A DNA stretch of 25,270 bases from Fidelibacterota bacterium. GTDB taxonomy: Bacteria > Fidelibacterota > UBA2242 > JAFGTP01. The stretch lies in the NCBI GenBank assembly GCA_021734005.1, contig JAIPJV010000005.1, forward strand, positions 1-25,270, given 5' to 3'. The translations under genes and the position numbers were made by a program. Of this stretch, positions 17,539 through 24,728 are shown piece after piece; position 1 is the stretch's first letter, and the number at the start of each line of letters is the position of its first letter. The notes beneath the pieces are model-generated. The model had not been told where the DNA came from and made no database searches. It saw only the letters and a program-made list of their open reading frames with translations.

Positions 17539-18532
17539 AATTCATACTCTCTTTTATTCGATATATATGTATAGAATTTGATAAAATATCAGATAAATAT
17601 ATTTTATTATTGTTTACTAATATATTGTTATAACTACCATCAGAACTTAATATATAAGTTTTATCAAGTTTTATTTTGTCTTTAATATTTATTCGTAAGA
17701 TAACGCCTGTATTCCATCCATTAGAGTTTCTTTTAAAATGATGTGTTAAAATATAAATATTATCATTTGTTCTACAAACATCGTCATTTAATATTGCAAA
17801 CTCATTCTTTTCTAATAATTTAAGATTTGACCTATAGGTTTTTCTATATATATCTGAGACATTTATTAAATTAATTTTTTTAATTAAACCACCTTTAAGG
17901 TTAAAAACTAGTAATTTAGGATCAGTTAGTGGGATGAAATAAATATTATTTTTTTTAATTAATAAATGACCCAGATTGCGATTAAATAATTTCTCACCCT
18001 TTCTATTTATTAACTCACCAAAATTATCTAAAATTTTTCCATCCTTATTTATTTTTTTTATTAATTTATCTGATTCAGGATCAGGAAAATAAATATTTTC
18101 ATGGTGATCAATTGCTAGTTTACAATTGAAGAATTCTTTTTTTAATCGTACTGCTTTTAAAAATTTACCATTGAGAGTATAAATATTTAGTACATTATTA
18201 CCTCCTGACAATGCATATAGTTTAGAATTTGTGGATAGAATATATTTTATCAACATAAATTCTCCAGGTCCTCTACCCTTTCTACCGAACCGGTTCATGG
18301 TCTTTAATTCATAATTCAATTTATAAATTTTACAGTTTTTCCCATCACTAATATAATATAAACTATCAATAAATGTTATAGATGGCATCTCAGGGAATAT
18401 TCTATTCCCACTATAAGATAGTTTTAATGTGTCATAACTATTTATATTAGTTTTATCTTCTATTGTATTTGTACATGATGATAATAATATTAATAGAATA
18501 AAAATAATTGTATTCAATAATAATTTATACAT
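17522..18532 (-). CDS. 6-bladed beta-propeller lipoprotein (cassette B)
   Basis: A 336-residue protein with a lipoprotein signal peptide ending LLSSC (Cys 20), then repeated strand pairs such as FIDSLYYISDGKNCKIYKL and STNSKLYALSGGNNVLNIY. The family motif FGRKGRGPGEF lies near residue 82. A second segment, NNILVNNNKIYLSDILSNSI, looks like a closing blade. The ATG is preceded by AGGAATTAAAT. It overlaps the next gene by 17 bp. It shares family motifs but limited identity with the propellers of cassettes A and C, so each propeller may be matched to its own peptide. That pairing is inferred from one-to-one linkage only. Confidence 0.75.
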   Translation of the reverse strand: MYKLLLNTIIFILLILLSSCTNTIEDKTNINSYDTLKLSYSGNRIFPEMPSITFIDSLYYISDGKNCKIYKLNYELKTMNRFGRKGRGPGEFMLIKYILSTNSKLYALSGGNNVLNIYTLNGKFLKAVRLKKEFFNCKLAIDHHENIYFPDPESDKLIKKINKDGKILDNFGELINRKGEKLFNRNLGHLLIKKNNIYFIPLTDPKLLVFNLKGGLIKKINLINVSDIYRKTYRSNLKLLEKNEFAILNDDVCRTNDNIYILTHHFKRNSNGWNTGVILRINIKDKIKLDKTYILSSDGSYNNILVNNNKIYLSDILSNSIHIYRIKESMNYDKKY

Positions 18533-18557
18533 ATTTAATTCCTATTTTAGATATTAA

Positions 18558-18595
18558 TTACCAACTGGCCGGATTAACTTCCGGCCAATTGGTAA
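18558..18595 (-). terminator. Hairpin between peptide B and its propeller gene
   Basis: A 16-bp stem (18558-18573 with 18580-18595, TTACCAACTGGCCGGA) and a 6-nt loop, with one mismatch. On the transcribed strand that mismatch becomes a G-U pair, so the RNA helix is complete. It begins 7 bp after the peptide stop and has no strong U tract. It is unlike the cassette A and C hairpins in sequence but identical in position. Confidence 0.75.
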
Positions 18596-18602
18596 AAAGA
18601 TA

Positions 18603-18871
18603 TCAATTGCAATAAACTATAATATGATTTCCTCCTCCTTGACAAATAAGGTATGTTCCCATATCTGCACAAGGTTCGTCACATCTAGGATATCCATCAG
18701 GACATGTGCAATGTTCACTACTATAGCCATATGCTTTTTCATATAAACTAATCTTTAAATCTCCAAGTGAAAGATCAGCCTCCTGACTATTGCCAGAATC
18801 AACATAAACTGAAACATTCAAAACCATAGCCACGACAAATAGTCCAATGGCGATAATTTTTTTATTTTCAT
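18603..18871 (-). pseudogene. Cys-rich peptide precursor with a one-base leader frameshift at an A7 run (cassette B)
   Basis: The conserved ribosome site and ATG (18871) are intact, but the leader reads ATG AAA ATA AAA AAA TTA and stops after 17 codons. One base is missing compared with the A and C leaders. The missing base falls in the A7 run (18857-18863), phased as A AAA AAA, the form of a -1 slippery heptamer. A -1 shift, or one added A in the transcript, restores MKIKKIIAIGLFVVAM and the whole shared leader through SLYEKAYG. A 40-residue core with 6 cysteines (YSSEHCTCPDGYPRCDEPC...) follows. A GTG later in the leader could start a shortened form without the basic end, but has no ribosome site. 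It may be a dead copy, a slippage-controlled gene or a sequencing error. Confidence 0.7.
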
Positions 18872-18875
18872 AACT

Positions 18876-18904
18876 ACACTCCTTTAATTAAAATTAACAT
18901 TAAC
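18876..18904 (-). promoter_or_regulatory. Conserved 5' segment with strong ribosome site, peptide B
   Basis: Identical over 29 bp to the segment before peptide A. In both places it continues directly into the end of a ligase gene (intact here, broken at A), showing that ligase and peptide duplicated together. Confidence 0.75.
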
Positions 18905-18912
18905 GCCTACCT

Positions 18913-20760
18913 TCATGATGTGCGCACCATCTTAAGATAGTTTTTCACTTCATTCTTCATCTGCCGAATGGCAGTTGAATTTATCTTAATTTTCATATCT
19001 ATTATTTCATTTGCTTTACTGATTGCCTTATTCATTTTATTATTTTTCTTATACAATTTTACAAGCAAATATTTGGGATACATTTGATGGGGTACTATCC
19101 CCTCTGCTTTTTTGTAATATTTTGCAGCCTTTTGAATCTCACCTACTTCTTTATAACAATTACCCAGAGATAAGTATAAATTGGGATCATTGAGATATTT
19201 CTTAGATTGTTTTAGAATAGGAATGGCTTTTTTATACAGACTATCCAGTGCCAGAGTACCGCCGTAGTTAAGCAGGTAAGAACCATTCTTCTTCAACTCT
19301 GGATATAGGTTTTGATAAATTTTTTCTGCAGCTTTATAGGATTGATATTTTACTAGTTGGTTGGCTCTATTCCATTTTATATGGGCATTATAGTTAGTAT
19401 ATTGCCCAAAAGTAAATAATGATAATAATATAAATAGAAATATGACGGAAGTTTTTAGCAATAAAGAATTTATTTTAAAAGAAAATATATCATCTTTATA
19501 ATTAGAGATTCCGCTGACTAGAAAGACAAATATTACATAATGAGGCAAAATTTGAAAAGGAAAAGTGAATAAAGCCATTACTATTATGGGCCCGATCCCT
19601 GCAAATAATAATATTTGAATATTATTGTTTTTACTATTTTTATTAAGTCTCTTATATTGATTGAATAACAAATAGAATATTGCCAAAAATAGAATAAGTC
19701 CGACTATTCCCAATTCTGATAATATTTCTATATAATCGTTATGTGCTTCTTTACTATTACCGGCTATTAATTTTTCCTTATCAGGTCTTTCTTGTTCTTG
19801 AAAATATTCGGATTGATAATTATTGTAATGTAGTCCAAAAGTATCATATCCATGACCGAAAACAGGCCGTTCTTTGATCATGCGAGAACTTATTTTCCAC
19901 TGCAGGAGCCTGCCAAAAGCCGAGTCTTTTTTAAAATTATAAATTATAAACAATCCACTAGATAGTACACCTAATACTATGACAGCGAATGTAATCTTTT
20001 TCCAGGTTTTATTGAGAATTTCCTTCAATTTCTCAAACAAACCGTATTTGTATTCTATAACCAATGTCGAACCAGCCAGAGCTCCCACCCATGAGGAACG
20101 ACTTTGGGTAGCTGGTAGAACAAGAAAGCATGTTAGAAAGGTGACCATAGCAACATTTTTTAGGATTACATTAAATATATTTTTACTATGCAAAAGTAGA
20201 TAAACTCCTAGAGATATTGGTAAGAAAGGACCAAGAAAAGAGGCATAATGATTAGGTGCCCCAAAACTTCCAAAAACTTTAAATCCACCAATATTGGGAG
20301 GAACTGGAATAATATTATAGAGCTGCAATAGTCCATGGAGAGCCTGACCTAAACCGACAATTAGTAAAAGGAGAATACTGATTCTTATTGGAACTTGATT
20401 ATTTCTTCCTGATAGGTGATATTTCCACAGAAAATAAAAACCGAGCAGTATTGTGTGATTTAGGAAGCGGGTATTGTTAACCGGAGTATTTGGAGTAAAC
20501 AGCATTCTGACTACTGAATATAGATAAAAAATCAAAATAGCTATATCAAGTTTATTTAATTTTATTTTGATGGATTGTTTTGCAAATAGACTGATACCAA
20601 TCATACTGAAAACAATCACACTGACCAGATAAAAATAGAATGCCTTAGTTGTATATCGTCCATTTACCAGCTTATCAGACCAGATAAAAACAGTAAAGAG
20701 GGGAGCGGTGAGTATTATAAATAGACTATAATGGAAGTATTTTTGTACTTTTGTGGTCAT
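18913..20760 (-). CDS. O-antigen-ligase/Wzy-like membrane protein with C-terminal TPR repeats
   Basis: A 615-residue protein. The first about 450 residues hold many hydrophobic helices (around ten or more). They include the O-antigen ligase (Wzy_C) region with TQSRSSWVGALAG near residue 221 and a large outer loop with RPVFGHGYDTFGLHYNNYQ. The last 150 residues are soluble and contain tetratricopeptide-type helices (YLSLGNCYKEVGEIQKAAKYYKKAEG). Known members join glycan chains to lipid or protein acceptors in the periplasm; the donor and acceptor here are unknown. It stops 41 bp before the peptide B start with no terminator between them. A copy of its 3' end lies before peptide A. It thus appears to be the first gene of the duplicated unit. 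Confidence 0.82.
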   Translation of the reverse strand: MTTKVQKYFHYSLFIILTAPLFTVFIWSDKLVNGRYTTKAFYFYLVSVIVFSMIGISLFAKQSIKIKLNKLDIAILIFYLYSVVRMLFTPNTPVNNTRFLNHTILLGFYFLWKYHLSGRNNQVPIRISILLLLIVGLGQALHGLLQLYNIIPVPPNIGGFKVFGSFGAPNHYASFLGPFLPISLGVYLLLHSKNIFNVILKNVAMVTFLTCFLVLPATQSRSSWVGALAGSTLVIEYKYGLFEKLKEILNKTWKKITFAVIVLGVLSSGLFIIYNFKKDSAFGRLLQWKISSRMIKERPVFGHGYDTFGLHYNNYQSEYFQEQERPDKEKLIAGNSKEAHNDYIEILSELGIVGLILFLAIFYLLFNQYKRLNKNSKNNNIQILLFAGIGPIIVMALFTFPFQILPHYVIFVFLVSGISNYKDDIFSFKINSLLLKTSVIFLFILLSLFTFGQYTNYNAHIKWNRANQLVKYQSYKAAEKIYQNLYPELKKNGSYLLNYGGTLALDSLYKKAIPILKQSKKYLNDPNLYLSLGNCYKEVGEIQKAAKYYKKAEGIVPHQMYPKYLLVKLYKKNNKMNKAISKANEIIDMKIKINSTAIRQMKNEVKNYLKMVRTS

Positions 20761-20807
20761 TTTAATTTCTCATAAAAAATATTTAAATTTTTTTGTAATA
20801 CAAGAAA

Positions 20808-20868
20808 AAGTGCGGTAAATGTGAGTAATTAGTAAGCGTGCCAATTTGCCTCTCAATTTACCGCACTT
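20808..20868 (-). terminator. Inverted repeat upstream of the ligase, terminator-like
   Basis: AAGTGCGGTAAAT (20808-20820) pairs with ATTTACCGCACTT (20856-20868), and the stem extends with a bulge into GTGAG/CTC. In the minus direction the stem is followed by TTTTTC, as in an intrinsic terminator. In the plus direction a T6 run follows a few bases later. It lies about 50 bp before the ligase start and may insulate that unit from upstream transcription. Confidence 0.55.
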
Positions 20869-21380
20869 GCTGACTTTTTTGACGGAACTTTTATTATATT
20901 TTATTTGTGTTATTTTTGATTTTTTATTATTGCTATATGAAAAAAGTGTCGACATAAAAATCATTAATTTAGGTTTATAAAATCTAAATTTATTTTTCTT
21001 ATAAGCTGTAAAATGAGACTCAATAAGAACCCGGTTGCGTAACAATTCTATATACGTCGAAGATAAAATAGGAAGATATATAACAATTTGCAAAGGAGTT
21101 TGGTTATTATATAAATTAAGCCCGAGAATATAAAACCTCTCTTCTGACAAATATTTAATAAAACTAAAGATTTATTGACACGCATTCCCAAAATATTAAA
21201 AGGCAAAATAAAATGCAAGTTTTTTATTTTATTTTTTTTGAGAACAATATGGCTGTTCTGATCAGCGTGGAATTACATTATCGGAAATCTTATATCCAGA
21301 TCGCTTTATTAAAACGAAAGTATAAGATCAGAGCTCCCGATCCCGTAGAAAATGGAAAGAGACCAAATTTGGACCTTGAG

Positions 21381-21540
21381 ACAAATGGAAACGGGAAACA
21401 GGAAAGCGGAAACAGGAAAAAATAAAGCAGAATAATGATTTGAATTCTCTAGATATTCCCATTTTTTATAGATTTTTGGTTACTATTTTATACCTTTTGC
21501 CCTCCCTATTCCGGTTTCCGTTTTTCTGTTTCTAAACCTT
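21381..21540. repeat. Second purine/pyrimidine inverted-repeat element
   Basis: Purine-rich GGAAACGGGAAACAGG-type units (about 21381-21420) face a pyrimidine stretch with CCGGTTTCCGTTTTTCTG (about 21505-21535). The plan matches the 8-bp repeat elements (purine arm, AT-rich middle, pyrimidine arm), but the unit is different. Confidence 0.5.
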
Positions 21541-21821
21541 TAGTATTTTCGTCTCTTCTTAGAATCTGGTTGTTGCTTTTAAATCAAATTATTTATTTTA
21601 ATTATAGGATTGTTTTTATTTAGGTTAATCATTTTATAGAATCTCACGAGGTAGGGAGTTCTGAAGATAGATAAATAGTGGTGGTAAAAGTCGATCTAGC
21701 ACCTACAAAATATTTTTGTTCTTGCGACCTAGTTAACTAGTTTCTAATATATTATTTAATCTGTGCTAGCCCATTTTTCATAACAAATTTTTACTGACGA
21801 ACGTAGACCGCCGACCGATGA

Positions 21822-21897
21822 CTTTCAAGCCTTTAAGCCTTAATACTTTTATGCCTTAGTGCCTTTAAACCTTCATGCTTTTATGCTTTTGAGCTTT
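21822..21897 (-). repeat. Low-complexity 8-bp-period repeat truncating the cassette C CcdA gene
   Basis: Units such as TTTCAAGCCTTTAAGCC and GCCTTCATGCTTTTATG, the same family as at 13388-13478. CcdA homology stops at about 21901, where the repeat begins, and the stop codon (21896-21898) comes from the repeat. CCGCCGACCGA flanks its far side, as in the cassette A copy. Confidence 0.8.
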
Positions 21898-22642
21898 ATC
21901 CCTTCCAGGAATCCGGCACTTCGATATTAAATTTATCATTAGCATTAAAATAATCCTTCATATTGACCAATCCGAGAATAATAGCCAGAATCGAGGCTCC
22001 CAGATAAATATATTGTTGAACACTTGAGATTCTAATAGCCTTTAATAGTCCTAATCCCATCAAGGTATAGGATATAAAAGTAGCAGCGGTAAATGCCAGC
22101 CCGGCACCTAAAACTTTTTTCTTGCTTTTACTTCCTAATAAAATTGTTCCTAATAATAGAGCCAAAACAGCACAGGCACAGGGATTGAATGCATCGACAG
22201 CTGCGGCTCCGATCACAGCTGGAATCGTTACTTTTTTCATTTTTGAGTCATCATAGTCGATACCTTCCAGTGGAGACGGCGCATTATTTGCAATTGCTTC
22301 TTCGATATATTTAATCAGGAGTTTTTCGTTTGCTTCCTGCAGATAATGTTCACCCACAAAAACTATTGGTATTCCCATGGGAGAATCGTACTTTTCAGAC
22401 ACTTTGTGGAACAATTTGATATTATCTGATTCCCGAGTGTCAAACATTTTTATATCAGTATTATATTCTGATTCAATATCTTCAAGTATTTTATGCATCT
22501 CGCTGCAATCCGGGCAGCCTCTTTGGTAGAAGTAGACTATTTCAGTAGCCTTTTTATCTGAACCAAAGAGAAAGTCGCCTTTGGTAAATGAGTAATAGCA
22601 CAGAATAATAATTACTATAAATAGTATTTTATTTCTAAGCAT
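21896..22642 (-). pseudogene. 3'-truncated thioredoxin-CcdA fusion (cassette C)
   Basis: From the ATG at 22642 (AGGAG just upstream, overlapping the previous gene's stop region) this gives 248 residues: signal anchor, thioredoxin domain with RGCPDC (C43, C46) and MGIP, then the first half of the CcdA membrane domain including NPCAC. It is very close to the cassette A protein up to PDSWK and ends one residue later at the repeat. About 116 C-terminal residues are missing, including three membrane helices and the LPCTSGP cysteine. Transmembrane electron transfer should therefore be lost, although the thioredoxin part could still fold outside. A longer start at 22729 overlaps the preceding gene in another frame and is not supported. 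Confidence 0.85.
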
Positions 22643-22649
22643 TTCACTC

Positions 22650-23162
22650 CTATTCCATAAAATTACTAAATTCACTATCCTTATGCACTCCAGGAAAAAA
22701 TGTATCCCGAGCTTTATATGAAGAATCAAATTTTATAATTACCGGAGTTGTAATATACGATATTTTTTCTAAATAATGATTAATATTTTCCTTTCTTACT
22801 AAATTATCCATATTTCTATAATTATTTTTTTCTTCTTTATCGCTTAAATAGAGAATATATGAATTATCTGATATCGAATTAATAAAACTTATCCCTTTCC
22901 TAATACAAGAGCCACAATCGGCCTCATGAAAAACTAAAATGTAAATCATTGAATCTGGTTCTTCTACTAAATTTAACTCATTTGATACAAATCTAATTGT
23001 ATCTCCAACAATTCTATCATTTTGTTTAATAACTCTTTTAGCCTGTTGAGAATAAGAATTATTTTTTGGATTTTCTTGAGTTGCCTTTTTATGTATTCCA
23101 AAAATTATCAATGCAATAGAAAAAATAATTAAAATAATATAAAATATATTTTTATTACTCAT
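22650..23162 (-). CDS. Membrane-anchored thioredoxin-fold protein (cassette C)
   Basis: A 170-residue protein with an N-terminal membrane helix (about 5-22), a polar linker, and a thioredoxin-like domain. FHEADCGSC (C83, C86) is followed by IRKGISF, and ISYITTPVIIKF later supplies the probable cis-proline. Its motifs match the cassette A and B counterparts (xDCxxC + K/RxG; TPV/TPS), though the linkers do not align. A GGGAGG lies 13 bases before the ATG, a longer spacing than usual. The next gene, the truncated CcdA fusion, starts 7 bp after its stop. Role inferred from neighbours: redox handling of the cysteine-rich peptide on the periplasmic side. Confidence 0.72.
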   Translation of the reverse strand: MSNKNIFYIILIIFSIALIIFGIHKKATQENPKNNSYSQQAKRVIKQNDRIVGDTIRFVSNELNLVEEPDSMIYILVFHEADCGSCIRKGISFINSISDNSYILYLSDKEEKNNYRNMDNLVRKENINHYLEKISYITTPVIIKFDSSYKARDTFFPGVHKDSEFSNFME

Positions 23163-23275
23163 TTATATTTCGGTGCCTCCCAATAATTTATTTTTTTTAT
23201 GCCTGAATCTAATAAAATATTCACTGGTTAAGAGGATATTCACAAGTGGTACATCTAAAACAAACAACTACATTA

Positions 23276-24298
23276 TCATAAATTTTCTATGTTATAAACA
23301 TATATAAAATCTAGTTTATCATCAGTACATATTAACAAGTTATTGTGGATATTAAAATATACTATATTTTTATCTATTTTAAATGAGTATTTATATTCTA
23401 ATGAATTATTATTATAAATATCAAAAAATTGGTCACTTTTTGTTTGAGTCTTTCTATTATCTCTATATAATATAAGGTTATTATCATTTATTTTAGAATT
23501 TGCAGCAGTTTCTAAGGTTGGCTTTCCGCGGTGTTTTGGGTCCTGCCGGCCATCGATTGTTTCTTTAACTAAATTAATTTCAAAATTTTTATAAGACACA
23601 ATTAAACCTAAAATTCTAGGAATCTGTAAAAAACTATTATTTGATGTCTTTATGATGTTACTCTCATAGTAATAATAATTATCCAATTCTTTATCAAAAA
23701 GAGGTCCACCAGTTTTTTTAATAAAATCACCTTTTTTATTATAAACATATAATGGATTTATTAAATCAAATAGGTTATAAATGACTATTTGGTTTTTATA
23801 TATCATCACCCGATGTGGGTAGGCCTTATTAGTTTTTATATTTCTAACATAATCCCCTTTTTTCGTGTAAACTTCAATCGTACGTTTCCTTCCATCGGAG
23901 ATATATATATTCTTTTTATCAAAAATAATATCATTAACATTTATGAATTCACCAGGTCCTCGTCCTTTACCACTTCCAAAAACATCAACTTCCTTAAAGT
24001 ATTCAAGATTAATTTTATGAATTTTAAAACTTGAGTAATCAAAAATATAAAGATAACCATTATTACATTTGTAAACATAAGGACGATAAATTTCTAAATT
24101 AGATAAATTTATTTTTTTTATTAATTTTGGAGATTCGACAAATTGTCTTTTATCTTTATTCTGTTTAATAATACTATCTTTTGAGATAGTATATTGTTCA
24201 ATATCTATTTTTTGTTTTGAGGTTATTTCAATATCTTTATTCTTATCACATGAATAAATAAGAAATATTATTATAAAAAAGGAAATGTTTTGTTTCAT
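23276..24298 (-). CDS. 6-bladed beta-propeller lipoprotein (cassette C)
   Basis: A 340-residue protein with a lipoprotein signal peptide ending IFLIYSC (Cys 17). The propeller signature FGSGKGRGPGEF lies near residue 110, followed by FDKKNIYISDGRKRTIEVYTKKGDYV, a clear blade. Further blade-like strand pairs continue to the C-terminus (FIYVYNIENL). A GAGGAG ribosome site precedes the ATG. Unlike in cassettes A and B, 430 bp separate it from its peptide gene, and 113 bp separate it from the thioredoxin-fold gene. It is the largest of the three propellers, with a longer segment between the signal peptide and the first blade. Confidence 0.75.
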   Translation of the reverse strand: MKQNISFFIIIFLIYSCDKNKDIEITSKQKIDIEQYTISKDSIIKQNKDKRQFVESPKLIKKINLSNLEIYRPYVYKCNNGYLYIFDYSSFKIHKINLEYFKEVDVFGSGKGRGPGEFINVNDIIFDKKNIYISDGRKRTIEVYTKKGDYVRNIKTNKAYPHRVMIYKNQIVIYNLFDLINPLYVYNKKGDFIKKTGGPLFDKELDNYYYYESNIIKTSNNSFLQIPRILGLIVSYKNFEINLVKETIDGRQDPKHRGKPTLETAANSKINDNNLILYRDNRKTQTKSDQFFDIYNNNSLEYKYSFKIDKNIVYFNIHNNLLICTDDKLDFIYVYNIENL

Positions 24299-24728
24299 TA
24301 AATACTCCTCTAATTGATGAATATTACCTAAATAAATGTATAAACTCTATGTAAAAAGACAAATTCTCTAATTTGTTAAATTTTCAAATAAATTATAAAA
24401 ATTAAACACAAAATATTTTTGTGTGAATATAATATTGAGTTTTATGTGACTATTTTGGTTATATTCCATAATATTTTGTAATACCCAAATTAATTTAATT
24501 TATGTAAGATTGATTTACGTTTTTAATTATTCTACCTAAATAGAAATTATGAATCTGTTATATGATTAAATTCTGTTGTTGATAGCATCATTAAGTTTCC
24601 TAACTTAATATCCAATTTTAAGAGAACATTAGAATTAAACAATTTGGTTTAAAATTTTTATTCTCTAATACTTATAATCTTAACAAATAATGGAGATAGC
24701 ATTTGCTATCTCCATTATTTAGTATTTA
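24299..24728. other. AT-rich spacer between peptide C and its propeller gene
   Basis: No reading frame of interest on either strand. It contains the 17-bp hairpin at 24685-24720, described separately, and a weak palindrome around CACAAAATATTTTTGTGTG near 24408-24426. The equivalent spacers in cassettes A and B are only 61 and 70 bp, so about 360 bp were gained here or lost there. A promoter for the propeller gene could lie in it, but none was identified. Confidence 0.5.
24685..24720 (-). terminator. Hairpin after peptide C
   Basis: A perfect 17-bp stem (24685-24701 with 24704-24720, AAATAATGGAGATAGCA) around TT. In the transcribed direction, TTATTTGTT lies at the base and just beyond it. It begins 8 bp past the peptide stop, the same position as the cassette A and B hairpins. 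Confidence 0.8.

Larger units (their letters stand above)
20761..21895. other. Long gene-poor spacer between the ligase and cassette C
   Basis: No convincing gene. Visible structures are a hairpin at 20808-20868, purine-rich repeats at about 21381-21420 with a pyrimidine counterpart at about 21505-21535, a 12-bp palindrome CTAGTTAACTAG at 21729-21740, a CCGCCGACCGA motif near 21810, and low-complexity repeats at 21822-21897. Open frames at 20770-21150 (minus) and 21213-21425 (plus) have no recognisable motifs and were not accepted. Confidence 0.6.

Noticed and set aside
20770..21150. A 126-codon minus-strand open frame starting MSEERFYILGL
   Set aside because: Lysine-, serine- and tyrosine-rich with no recognisable motif or domain. 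Its 3' part runs through the terminator-like hairpin at 20808-20868. Probably chance in AT-rich DNA.
21213..21425. A 70-codon plus-strand open frame ending GNGKQESGNRKK
   Set aside because: No family resemblance, only a weak ribosome site, and its end is a purine-rich repeat. It is also on the opposite strand to every supported gene.
22643..22729. Longer N-terminus for the cassette C CcdA fusion
   Set aside because: It lies within the end of the preceding thioredoxin-fold gene in another frame. The ATG at 22642 has AGGAG upstream and begins a normal signal sequence.
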